Source: JAPPFW01 sp965200835
GTDB taxonomy: Bacteria; Actinomycetota; Acidimicrobiia; Spongiisociales; Spongiisociaceae
Length of the DNA stretch: 64,000 nucleotides
Assembly: GCA_965200835.1 (NCBI GenBank)
Contig: OZ241390.1
Coordinates: 2,046,001-2,110,000 of the forward strand
Direction of reading: 5' to 3'
The translations under genes were made by a program, and so were the position numbers. Under the pieces are notes generated by a model that worked only from the letters and a program-made list of their open reading frames with translations, was not told where the DNA came from and searched no databases. Below are positions 46,863 to 55,126 of the stretch, one piece after another (the stretch's first letter is position 1; every line of letters starts with the position of its first letter).

Positions 46863-47462
46863 GTGGATATGGAAGGATCTAGGCTAGAGACGGATACGGG
46901 CCGAATGTTACGATCCGACAAGAGTGGGTGCATGCCAACGTTCATCTACCTGCTACTAGGTATCTTGGCACTGGCCTTCATTATTCGCGCCTGTGGCATT
47001 GACGAACCGAGTACGTCGAACGTCGGTAATGCCACTACGACTCGGGTTACAACTACAACGACAACAGCACCGAAGCAGGCGGGTATCGGTGACATCGTAC
47101 GGGATGGAAGGTTCCAGTTCGTTGTAACTGGTGTTGAACAGCCTGGCAAGATTATCGAGGATGGCTTACTAAGTTATGAGGCAATTGGTACCTGGTTTGC
47201 TGTACGGCTTCATGTAGTCAATGTAGGGAATGAAGCACAAACTTTCTTTGCCAGTGATCAGAAACTCATGTACGGTAGTAGGACTTATGGGGCCGAGGGA
47301 TATACTTGGACTGGTTATGGCTCCGTGGAACTCAATCCGGGATTAGAGATAGACACCGGCATCCTGTTTGATGTTCCAGAGAGTTTTCCCAAAGACGGCC
47401 TGGGGACGATGTTACAATTTCATGATTCGGTGTTCTCAGGCGGGATTGAGGTCTGGCTATGA
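46863..47462 (+). CDS. Membrane-anchored protein with a DUF4352-like domain
   Basis: A 199-residue product from GTG 46863, with GGAGG nine bases upstream; ATG 46842 is an alternative. A single membrane helix (IYLLLGILALAFIIRAC) is followed by a Thr-rich linker and an immunoglobulin-like domain: IGDIVRDGRFQFVVTGVE, then AIGTWFAVRLHVVNVGNEAQTF and LNPGLEIDTGILFDVP, the pattern of DUF4352/telokin-like extracellular domains. It is markedly AT-richer than neighbours, suggesting transfer or relaxed selection. Function unknown. Confidence 0.7.
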   Translation: MDMEGSRLETDTGRMLRSDKSGCMPTFIYLLLGILALAFIIRACGIDEPSTSNVGNATTTRVTTTTTTAPKQAGIGDIVRDGRFQFVVTGVEQPGKIIEDGLLSYEAIGTWFAVRLHVVNVGNEAQTFFASDQKLMYGSRTYGAEGYTWTGYGSVELNPGLEIDTGILFDVPESFPKDGLGTMLQFHDSVFSGGIEVWL

Positions 47463-47842
47463 GTAACTCACCTCAACCGTCCGAGTAGGTGACACAAGGT
47501 AGCCTAGGTGAGACGATGGAGATGGATCGGCTCGTCAAAACCTAGTTTTGTGAGACTAACAACTGAATCAAAGGAAAGGTCACAAAAACTACAACAAGAA
47601 ACCATCTCACACAAAACCAGATCCTAACATTTCTGACGTTGTTCACCATGGTTATCAGCACCTTAAGTGCAGCATCCCCAGCAAAAATACAACGGCCGTT
47701 GGTGAACCAGACAGAGGTAAGAGGATGATGTTGAACGTTCGGCGAGCCCGTGGTTATAGCGGGTGTGCTCGATGGAAATCCCTGATTGGAGGTCATGGGT
47801 ATTGGTTGGACTGGCTTGATGTGCATGATAAGGCTCCGCCGC
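47463..47842. other. 380-bp intergenic region, AT-rich in its first half
   Basis: It lies between convergent genes. The part 47540-47715 is clearly AT-rich with A-runs. A 94-codon minus-strand frame (47542-47826) has a hydrophobic C-terminus but no ribosome site or recognisable motif; I do not call it. No hairpin terminator stands out. Confidence 0.5.
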
Positions 47843-48772
47843 CTACTCGAGTAGAGATAGGCATACTCCGTCGAGGGTGTCGTGACTGGTTATCTCTACT
47901 TTGTCGAGCCCGAGTACGTGCATGGCGGTTTCGGCCACAATGGCACCTCCGAGTATCATCGGGGCTCTCGCTGGGTTCAGGGCGCGGATTGCCTGTTTGT
48001 CCTTGAGGGTGAGTGTGCCTAGCCAGGTGACCATCCGTTCTATGTCAGCAACTACCAGGGTCGTGGATTCCACTTTCTCCGGGTCGTAACGGTTCAGGTC
48101 TAGGTGGATGGCGGCCAGGCTCGTCCAGGTTCCGGCTACGCCCATCCCTCTGCTGCGGAGGTGGGGAATAACCGACTCGTTCATCAGCCGGGTGCCTTCT
48201 TGACGGGCCGCAGCTAGGTCTCGGGTGGTGGCGGGATGGCTCGGTAAGCATCGTTCGGTTAGGCGGATCGAGCCGATATCGATCGATACACCGCCTCGAT
48301 CGGTGACGATCTCGGTGCTTCCTCCGCCTATATCAACCACTACCGTATTGCTCACTTTAGCGGTGGACAGCCCTCCGGTTGCTCCGCTGAACACGAGGGC
48401 TGCTTCTTCGAAGCCGGTGATGATGTCTGGTTGAAATCCGAGCGCCTGTCGCGCCGCCTTGAGGAAGTCATCCTGGTTGGTGGCATCGCGGGCTGCCGAG
48501 GTGGCGATGGCCCGGGCTCTTGTCACCCCGGCATCCCTGATCCGGTGCCCGTACGTTCGAAGCACCTGCGCAGTCCGTTCGATAGCGTCGGTGGCCAGCC
48601 TTCCCGAGCTGTCTACCCCTCTTCCCAGGCCGGTCACCGTCTCTATCCGTTCGATATCCCTCAGCTTCACCTGCCCTGATCCGGTTCTCACCGCATCACA
48701 GATGAGCAGCCGGGTGGAGTTGGTTCCCAGATCGACCGCGGCCACCCTGGCAATGGCTTGCTCGCCGGTCAA
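47843..48772 (-). CDS. ppx: Ppx/GppA-type exopolyphosphatase
   Basis: A 309-residue phosphatase of the ASKHA fold. The phosphate loop is VAAVDLGTNSTRLLI, the second is VVVDIGGGSTEIV, and TATSAARDATN and SIRLTERCL are in place. Ppx hydrolyses polyphosphate and GppA-type paralogues hydrolyse pppGpp. TTG 48772 overlaps the stop of the MoxR-like gene as TTGA, so translation is coupled. The single-domain length matches the short actinobacterial Ppx1 type. Confidence 0.9.
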   Translation of the reverse strand: MTGEQAIARVAAVDLGTNSTRLLICDAVRTGSGQVKLRDIERIETVTGLGRGVDSSGRLATDAIERTAQVLRTYGHRIRDAGVTRARAIATSAARDATNQDDFLKAARQALGFQPDIITGFEEAALVFSGATGGLSTAKVSNTVVVDIGGGSTEIVTDRGGVSIDIGSIRLTERCLPSHPATTRDLAAARQEGTRLMNESVIPHLRSRGMGVAGTWTSLAAIHLDLNRYDPEKVESTTLVVADIERMVTWLGTLTLKDKQAIRALNPARAPMILGGAIVAETAMHVLGLDKVEITSHDTLDGVCLSLLE

Positions 48773-49776
48773 CGGGGGAACGGCCGCACGGACGGACCTC
48801 TGCGGACGCACGCCGCCCACACCGTCTCGTAATGATCTACGTCGTAGGGATCTATGTGGGGGAGCACCATGGCTTCCCAGGCGGCTCGCAAAGGGTCCTC
48901 GTGGTCGGCGAACATCATCAAACCGGCCGGGATCCTGTCCAGAACGCTGCGAAGGCTGATGGGAGTCTCGACCCGGGCGCCGGGATCGGTGGACAGGAAG
49001 GACCGGTTCACCTCGGTGGCGAGCCGGCTTATGTGGATGACGTAGGGTGCTCGTATCGAGGGATATCGGCGGACGAGCATGGCCTCGATATCCTCTGGTT
49101 GGGGGAACTGCTTCTCCCAGATCACCCAGCGGTCCGCGAAGGCCTTGTTGAGCGTCTGGGTCCCGGCATAGTCACGCAGATCGGTGGGGTTCATGGTTCC
49201 GAAAAGGCGCACATCATTCCGCAGCGCCACGGTTTCTCCGGTCGGGAGGTCGAGGGCCGCGTAACGGTCCAGCAGGCCATGCAGGGCGAAGAGGGTCTCG
49301 GCCCCGGCCGCATTCAACTCGGAGAGATTCACCAGGGCAGGTCCCCGGAGTGCCCGGGTGATGTCACCGTCCTCCCAACGGCTCTCCGTACCACCCATAC
49401 CGTCCCCGTGGAGCTTGACGGAACCGATTAGGGTGATATCCCGGACTTCTCCAGTCAGCGGGATCCGGTAGTAGGGAAGTCGGAGCAGGGCGGCGAACTG
49501 CTCGATGTCGTGGTCCTTTCCGGTCCCCATATGGCCCCGTACCGCCAGATGCAAAGGCACGGTTCCATCCGGTTTCTCCCGCCTGATCTGCTCGATCTGG
49601 GCGAAGCGATACAACATTCCCACGTCTACGTAGTGGGGGTCGGGTTCGGGGATCTTGCCGATCCGCTGGCGGTAGTCCGCCACCCCTCTGGCTGGAACCG
49701 GCACCGTCTCCAGGGTGATGGGTTTGCTGTCACCCTTCGGGTCCGTGAAGGTGACGGAGTAGTTTCTTTCAGGCAC
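48769..49776 (-). CDS. MoxR-type AAA+ ATPase
   Basis: A 335-residue ATPase from GTG 49776. Walker A reads GHMGTGKDHD with Asp in place of the usual Ser/Thr, Walker B is ALVNLSELN with no second acidic residue of the usual D-E type, and sensor 1 is LFGTMNP. MoxR proteins act with VWA partners as chaperones that insert cofactors or remodel complexes. The VWA partner overlaps it by eight bases upstream. Whether the altered nucleotide site still hydrolyses ATP cannot be told from sequence. Confidence 0.8.
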   Translation of the reverse strand: MPERNYSVTFTDPKGDSKPITLETVPVPARGVADYRQRIGKIPEPDPHYVDVGMLYRFAQIEQIRREKPDGTVPLHLAVRGHMGTGKDHDIEQFAALLRLPYYRIPLTGEVRDITLIGSVKLHGDGMGGTESRWEDGDITRALRGPALVNLSELNAAGAETLFALHGLLDRYAALDLPTGETVALRNDVRLFGTMNPTDLRDYAGTQTLNKAFADRWVIWEKQFPQPEDIEAMLVRRYPSIRAPYVIHISRLATEVNRSFLSTDPGARVETPISLRSVLDRIPAGLMMFADHEDPLRAAWEAMVLPHIDPYDVDHYETVWAACVRRGPSVRPFPR

Positions 49777-51898
49777 TTTGCCGCTCCTGGGTTCTTCTCG
49801 CGAGGGGCCGTCTCGCATCCTGGCGCCCGGCCCTGATCCACCATGTGTCGTCGCCGTACATCGCCAGCCCGCGACGCAGGGCCATCCCCACGCCGACCAC
49901 CATCGAGTTGGCGAGCTCGTCTGGACGGGAGATGACCTGATGGTGCCGGTAGGCGGTGACCACCGTGTCGTCACCCACTCCGATTCCGAGGACGGTAGTG
50001 CCCCGTCCGTCGACTTCCTCCACCGATCGGGCCAGCGCCTCCACCGAACCCCTGGTCATCCCGTCGGCCAGCACCACCATCACCCTGACCTGGGCGCCAT
50101 GGTTGGCCAGCCGCTCGGCGGCAAAGGTTACGTTGAACTCGTCCACGTTGGCGCCCTTCTCGAACAGCGAGACGGGCGGTGTTTCCTTCGGGGCTCGGCG
50201 GGCCTCGAGACCCGCTTCCCCGGTGCGTGCGGCTGTCCAGAACAGGCCGGCCAGCAGGTCGTCCGACCTTCTCCAGGGCTGGCTGAAGTCGGATAGGAGG
50301 TAGTGATTCACCGTCGAGGTAAGCCGGTCGGCAGCTGCCCCATGGGACCGGCGAAGCTCGCTGATGGCCGCGGTACGGCGGCGTGAATAGGTCCACTCGC
50401 TGTCGTCCACTTGGGCGGCGAACGCCCGGTTGAAGAGGGCCACCTCGAAGTCGACCCGGAGCTCATCGCACATGGCCGCCAGAGTCCAGGCCCCCAGCAT
50501 GGCGGCGGCCAGTCCCCAGGGGCGGCGGTCCCGGGGGGCCGCCAGACGTCGGGGTTGCAGCATCGAGGCGGATCCGTCCACTAGCACGCTGACCGCATAG
50601 GAGCGGCGGGAAGAGATCGAGCGCCGTTCGAACATCCTCTGGTACAGACCACCTCCAAGGAGGAGGGCCGCATGGGGGGACAGGTCCCCCGCGTCGTAGC
50701 CCGATCTCAGGCCACGGCGCTGGTTGGCCACGAACAGCGGGTACAGCTCGCCAGCCACGTATCGTTCATCCACATGCCATTCCCGCGCGGCCTCTAGCAG
50801 CGCGTTCCTCCCTTTCGACGCAAACCGCTGGAAGGCTTCCGGGATCTTCCCCACCGCAAGCTTGCCGCTCTGGCCGGTCGGAAGATAGACAACCGGGAAC
50901 TGGCTGACTCTCAGAAGCTGGTCGGTGGCCTCGCTGGTGGGTGTCTCGCCCGGCTTGCCTTCCCGGGCGGCCAGCTGCTCCGCTCCGGTGCGGGTGCTCT
51001 CGTAGGACTGGGCATCCTGGACGATCGGTGAGAAGAGACGGACCCGGTCCACGCCCTCGGTGATGACCTGCTGTTCGGCCTTCCGCTGATCGGACCGGTT
51101 GGATTGCTCGTGATCTGAGTGTCCGGACAGCAGTCCATGCGCCCGTGCCACGCCCAGCAGGCGGACGGCCAGCCCGGCCACCTCCCACGGTTCCTCGGTG
51201 CGAGCAGCCTCCTCGAGGATCGGTGCCGCATCCCGCCAGGCAGCTCCCGAGCGGGCGTCCAGCCGCCGTTCCAGCGGGGTTTTGTCGCGGTAACCGCCCA
51301 CCGTCATGAAACAGGCGATGGCGAACCGGGCGAGGGGACCGGAGCGGTAGAAGGCTCCGGCCAGGGAAGCGCGGTACAGGTCCTCTAGTACCGAGCGCGC
51401 ACCTGGATAGGAAGCCAAACCCTGTCGTTCCTGGCGGGCATCCTCGAGGGCGAAGAACAGGGCCTCGGCGGGTGGTCCTCCAACCTGGTCGAGTGCTTCT
51501 AGGAGCGTGATCTCGTGGTCGGGGGGAGGATCGTCCGTCTCGGGAATCCAATGGGACGGGATGGTCCGTCGCTCATCGAAGTCGGAGGAAACTAGGTGAA
51601 CGACCTCATGCAAGGCAGAAGCAAGGGCAGTCTCTCCGGGGGTGACGGGAGCTCGTCGCCCGTAGGCAGCCTGGAACAGGCCGGGATCGATCACTACCTC
51701 CGTGTCGGATGAGTGGCTGGAGACGCCCAGGACCACCCGCAGGTCTTCCCGCCCGGTGAGGGTCCGGGCGACTCTGGTGACCGCCCCCGCCACGCGCTGG
51801 TAACGGCCCACCACCGATTCGATGGCCCGCTCCTCGGGTGGAAGGATCTCGCTGAGGAAGGACCTGTCTCTCAATGCCACAACCGCCCATTCTGGCAC
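49769..51898 (-). CDS. VWA-domain protein with an HEXXH motif
   Basis: A 709-residue protein. Near residues 95-101 is ALHEVVHLVSSDFDE, an H-E-x-x-H zinc-metallopeptidase-like site, with an acidic helix later (ALEDARQERQGL) that may supply a third ligand. The C-terminal VWA domain has a MIDAS motif SVLVDGSASM (D-x-S-x-S) and a later VLADGMTRGS. It overlaps the MoxR-type ATPase. The architecture resembles predicted metallopeptidase-VWA proteins (CobT/DUF2201-like) that work with MoxR. The target is unknown. Confidence 0.75.
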   Translation of the reverse strand: MPEWAVVALRDRSFLSEILPPEERAIESVVGRYQRVAGAVTRVARTLTGREDLRVVLGVSSHSSDTEVVIDPGLFQAAYGRRAPVTPGETALASALHEVVHLVSSDFDERRTIPSHWIPETDDPPPDHEITLLEALDQVGGPPAEALFFALEDARQERQGLASYPGARSVLEDLYRASLAGAFYRSGPLARFAIACFMTVGGYRDKTPLERRLDARSGAAWRDAAPILEEAARTEEPWEVAGLAVRLLGVARAHGLLSGHSDHEQSNRSDQRKAEQQVITEGVDRVRLFSPIVQDAQSYESTRTGAEQLAAREGKPGETPTSEATDQLLRVSQFPVVYLPTGQSGKLAVGKIPEAFQRFASKGRNALLEAAREWHVDERYVAGELYPLFVANQRRGLRSGYDAGDLSPHAALLLGGGLYQRMFERRSISSRRSYAVSVLVDGSASMLQPRRLAAPRDRRPWGLAAAMLGAWTLAAMCDELRVDFEVALFNRAFAAQVDDSEWTYSRRRTAAISELRRSHGAAADRLTSTVNHYLLSDFSQPWRRSDDLLAGLFWTAARTGEAGLEARRAPKETPPVSLFEKGANVDEFNVTFAAERLANHGAQVRVMVVLADGMTRGSVEALARSVEEVDGRGTTVLGIGVGDDTVVTAYRHHQVISRPDELANSMVVGVGMALRRGLAMYGDDTWWIRAGRQDARRPLARRTQERQSA

Positions 51899-51931
51899 GG
51901 AGAGCGCGGCCGTCCGGCCCCCTCTGTTGTC

Positions 51932-52753
51932 TCAGGCCAGGGCAACCGCCGCCAAGCCGAGCAGGGCGAGCCCGTACACCACCCACACCCGCTGCCGGTG
52001 AGCCTGAGGAGTAGGGGGTATGCGTTGCCACATCCATACCACGATCATTCCCATCACCAGGCCACCTACATGGGCCTCCCAGGCGATGCTCCTTACCAGC
52101 AACGACAAGGCGAGATTCAGACCCAACAGCAGGAGGAGTCGGCGTAACTGCAGGGCGCCCTGGGCGGTCCGGCGCATGGGCAAGGTCCCCACCAGCACGG
52201 CGCCGAACAGGCCGAAGATCGCGCCGGAAGCTCCGACGGCTGCTCCGTACGACAGGTACTGGAAGGCGACTCCCCCGGCGATGGCCGAGGCCAAGTAGAG
52301 GCCCACGAATGCCGTGGTGCCGACCCGACGCTCCAAACCCGGTCCGAACAGGTAGAGCGCGTACATGTTGAACAGGAGATGGAGGATCGAGCTGGGTGAG
52401 TGGAGGAATGCAGCAGTGATGACCCTCCACCAATCCCCCAGCTGCACGAACACGGTGACATGGGCGAAGTCGGCTGTGACCTGGGGGTCCAGCCGCTGCC
52501 ATAGATGGGCCAGCACCGAGATAACGATGATGGCGAGCACCGCGGGGGTGATCCCCATGGCCAGGCGGCGGGTAGGGGCGACGCGGGTGACGACGCCGCC
52601 TATACACTCTGGGCACCGCTGGCCGACCGGGGATTCGAAGGAGCAGAAGCCGCAGATGGCTCGGTCGCAGCGCGAGCACCGTAGGAAGGTGGTCCGGTCC
52701 GGATGCCGGTAGCACCGGTCGGTGAAGTTGGGGGGTGGGCTGCCATCGTTCAT
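51932..52753 (-). CDS. Rhomboid-family intramembrane serine protease
   Basis: A 273-residue protein starting MNDGSPPPN. A short N-terminal zinc-binding domain (CYRHPDRTTFLRCSRCDRA, CGFC, CPEC) is followed by six membrane segments. The catalytic Ser is in GASGAIFGLFG, the His in AHVGGLVMG, and the first-loop WR appears in WWRVITAAFLHSS-like context (GDWWRVITAAFLHS). It would cleave transmembrane substrates. Its gene ends 33 bases upstream of the VWA gene, so it heads that operon. Confidence 0.9.
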   Translation of the reverse strand: MNDGSPPPNFTDRCYRHPDRTTFLRCSRCDRAICGFCSFESPVGQRCPECIGGVVTRVAPTRRLAMGITPAVLAIIVISVLAHLWQRLDPQVTADFAHVTVFVQLGDWWRVITAAFLHSPSSILHLLFNMYALYLFGPGLERRVGTTAFVGLYLASAIAGGVAFQYLSYGAAVGASGAIFGLFGAVLVGTLPMRRTAQGALQLRRLLLLLGLNLALSLLVRSIAWEAHVGGLVMGMIVVWMWQRIPPTPQAHRQRVWVVYGLALLGLAAVALA

Positions 52754-52917
52754 CGAGGGGATTCTACGAACCCCGGAACCCAACCGCAGCGGCTCGGAGT
52801 CGGAGGACTGCCTCAGTGATGACCAGCCGCCGATCCTGCATTCCCGAGATCGACTGCCGGCTGCCGCTTGCAGGCAGGACATCCTAGGATGACCCGACGA
52901 GACAGGTAGGTCAAGTG

Positions 52918-54327
52918 ATGTTCACCGCGATGCACGTGCGCAACTTCAAGTCCTGGAAGGACAGCGGGCAGATCAGGTTGGCGCCGGTCACGGTGTTCTT
53001 CGGAGCCAACAGTTCCGGCAAGACCAGCCTGCTCCAGGCTCTTCTTCTACTCAAGCAATCTGCGGAGTCAACAGACCAGCAGGAGGTCTTGCATCTGGGG
53101 GGTAGCCGTTCACTGGTATCTCTCGGCCTTATGACGGACATCTTGCACAACCACGATCGAACGGCTGAGTTGGAGCTTGGGCTCTCCTGGCATGATATGT
53201 CCCTTGTACATAAGCTCAATGAGACCCTTCCTATCCATCTCCATCGCCAAGCGATTTTCGCTTTCAACACTCGAATCAAGTTCGGTGAGTATCGAGCAGT
53301 AGGGCGACCAGATAGTGTTGTCGGTCCTCATGTACGTGAGCTGTCATACATGACCAAAGGAATTGATGTCAAGTATCACCGGTCCTCGCTTACTTCCTGG
53401 TATGAGTTGAAAGTTAGGATCGGCGACGACAACAGCTTTCTAAAGCAAGCTGATGTAGAAACAATACCTCTGCTTGTCTCTCATCCCATAAAGTACTTTG
53501 GGTTTCCGAGGTTGCTCTCCTTAGCTTATCAGAATGCTGAGTTTCTTTACTCGTTTGAGATATCCTTACAGCGTCTACTCGAGAAACTGCATTATCTTGG
53601 ACTGCTACGCACGCCGCCTGAACGTGATTATAGGTGGCAGGGATCAACTCCGTCCGATGTAGGTTCTGCTGGTGAGAACGTAGTTGAAGCGCTACTGTCA
53701 TCGGATAGTAAGTTGAAGATAGCACGGGAGTTGAGGCGGGATTCAATTCCTAAGCAGCTGTTTCCGATCAGGCAGGTCATCGCTGACTGGCTTGTCGCAC
53801 TGGACCTTGTTAGCAAGTTTGCAGTTGAACGCCTGACCGACCACGCCGACATATACCAAGTGAGAATCAGACGCTCCGAAGCGGCGGCAGATGTGCTTCT
53901 CCCTGACATCGGGTTCGGGGTCTCTCAGGTGCTTCCGGTACTCGTGCAGCTCGCGTACGTACCTGAGGGTTCAGTTGTGATCCTCGAACAACCGGAGTTG
54001 CATCTTCATCCGTCAGTCCAGTCCGGGCTCGCTGACATCATTCTCGAGACGGCCGAGGTTGGTCGGGCACAGGTGATCGTGGAGAGTCACAGCGAACACC
54101 TGCTGGCGCGCCTCCAGCGCCGGATCGCGGAAGGACAGGTATCGAAGGACGACGTAGCGGTGTACTTCTGTTCGCACGAGGACGGGTCTTCCCGGATCCG
54201 GAGCCTGGAACTCGATGACAACGGGCGCATCGCCAATTGGGCTGACGGGTTCTTCGGTGACCTCATGGGGGAGGCCGCTGCAATGGTCGAAGCCGGGATG
54301 AGGCGTTCGCAGAGTTCAGGTCTCTAG
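52918..54327 (+). CDS. AAA family ATPase (DUF3696/OLD-like)
   Basis: A 469-residue ABC-type ATPase. The N-terminus is MFTAMHVRNFKSW, Walker A is FFGANSSGKTSLLQALL, and the C-terminal half carries DIGFGVSQVLPVLVQLA (signature), VVILEQPELHLHPSVQ (Walker B) and VIVESHSEHLLARLQRRI (His switch). This is the arrangement of DUF3696-type ATPases common in defence loci. The central 600 bases are AT-richer than flanking genes, suggesting transfer. A PIN-like gene follows 15 bases later, so the pair probably forms one module. Confidence 0.85.
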   Translation: MFTAMHVRNFKSWKDSGQIRLAPVTVFFGANSSGKTSLLQALLLLKQSAESTDQQEVLHLGGSRSLVSLGLMTDILHNHDRTAELELGLSWHDMSLVHKLNETLPIHLHRQAIFAFNTRIKFGEYRAVGRPDSVVGPHVRELSYMTKGIDVKYHRSSLTSWYELKVRIGDDNSFLKQADVETIPLLVSHPIKYFGFPRLLSLAYQNAEFLYSFEISLQRLLEKLHYLGLLRTPPERDYRWQGSTPSDVGSAGENVVEALLSSDSKLKIARELRRDSIPKQLFPIRQVIADWLVALDLVSKFAVERLTDHADIYQVRIRRSEAAADVLLPDIGFGVSQVLPVLVQLAYVPEGSVVILEQPELHLHPSVQSGLADIILETAEVGRAQVIVESHSEHLLARLQRRIAEGQVSKDDVAVYFCSHEDGSSRIRSLELDDNGRIANWADGFFGDLMGEAAAMVEAGMRRSQSSGL

Positions 54328-54342
54328 TACTGCTACCGGGCG

Positions 54343-54831
54343 ATGAGCTTCTCGGTCGTGGATACCAACGTTCTGATGGTGGCCGAAGGCTTGGCTCCTC
54401 AAGCGGATTCCCGGTGCCAGCACATGGCCAGTGCTGTTCTCACCGACATTCGCTATCGACGCGCCCTTGTGCTCGACCAAGGGCGCGAGATTCTGGGTGA
54501 GTATCAGCGGAACTTAGGAGACCATCACCGCCAGCCAGGGGTGGGTTACTGGTTCTTCGCTTGGGCTGCTCGATCGGCGGACATTGGTCGTTGGGTGACA
54601 ATCAGGCCCCATCCGACCCGAGGCTTCGCCGAGTTCCCAACCGATCCCCGACTGGAGGGATTCGACCGGGCCGACCGCAAGTTCGTGGCAGCCGCCATCG
54701 TCTCCGGAACTGCCGATACTGAACTGGTCAACGCGGTCGACTCCGACTATTAGCTCCACGGGGAGGCTCTGATGGCGGCGGGAGTGTCGGTAAGGGAGCT
54801 CTGTCCCCAGTGGGTACCACGCTGGCGATAG
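54343..54831 (+). pseudogene. PIN-like nuclease partner, truncated by an in-frame TAG
   Basis: ATG 54343 begins SVVDTNVLMVAEG with the first PIN Asp. FDRADRKFVAAAI and NAVDSDY supply the later acidic residues. The frame meets TAG at 54751-54753, giving 136 residues. Reading through that TAG continues in frame as LHGEALMAAGVSVRELCP to a second TAG at 54831. That segment has the normal tail of this family, so the TAG probably replaces a Trp codon. The product may still fold, as the catalytic residues precede the stop. It pairs with the ATPase upstream. Confidence 0.65.
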
Positions 54832-54940
54832 TAGGTAGGCAGCAACCGGCCGGACGTATCGCGGTCCTGTGGTTAGTCAGGTGGCTGCTGGAACACTTCC
54901 TGGTCAAAGAGTCAATGCCTTACGAATCATCCCTTTGCTA

Positions 54941-54983
54941 TTGTTGACAGTATTTTCACAACGATATCACTTACTATCAACAA
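54941..54983. promoter_or_regulatory. 12-bp inverted repeat in an AT-rich island, candidate operator/promoter
   Basis: The arms TTGTTGACAGTA (54941-54952) and TACTATCAACAA (54972-54983) are inverted copies with one mismatch and 19 bp between. The left arm includes TTGACA, a consensus -35 box. The sequence stands out as AT-rich in a GC-rich region. It lies 143 bases before the M16 peptidase start. Its regulator is unknown. Confidence 0.5.
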
Positions 54984-55126
54984 GTGAAGGGCGCTAGCCG
55001 AGGTGTGAGCTAGTCGGGACGTGTGGCTGGGAAGCTCAGGTCGTCTAGGAGGTCCGGGACCCTGGTAGGTGCCAGCAGGGCCCGGCTGGCCGGAGAGCGT
55101 GCTTCGGCCGGGTAGCATCCACGACT

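Noticed and set aside
47542..47826. 94-codon minus-strand frame with a hydrophobic end
   Set aside because: No ribosome site or family features, and the region is AT-rich intergenic sequence; the evidence is too weak to call a gene.
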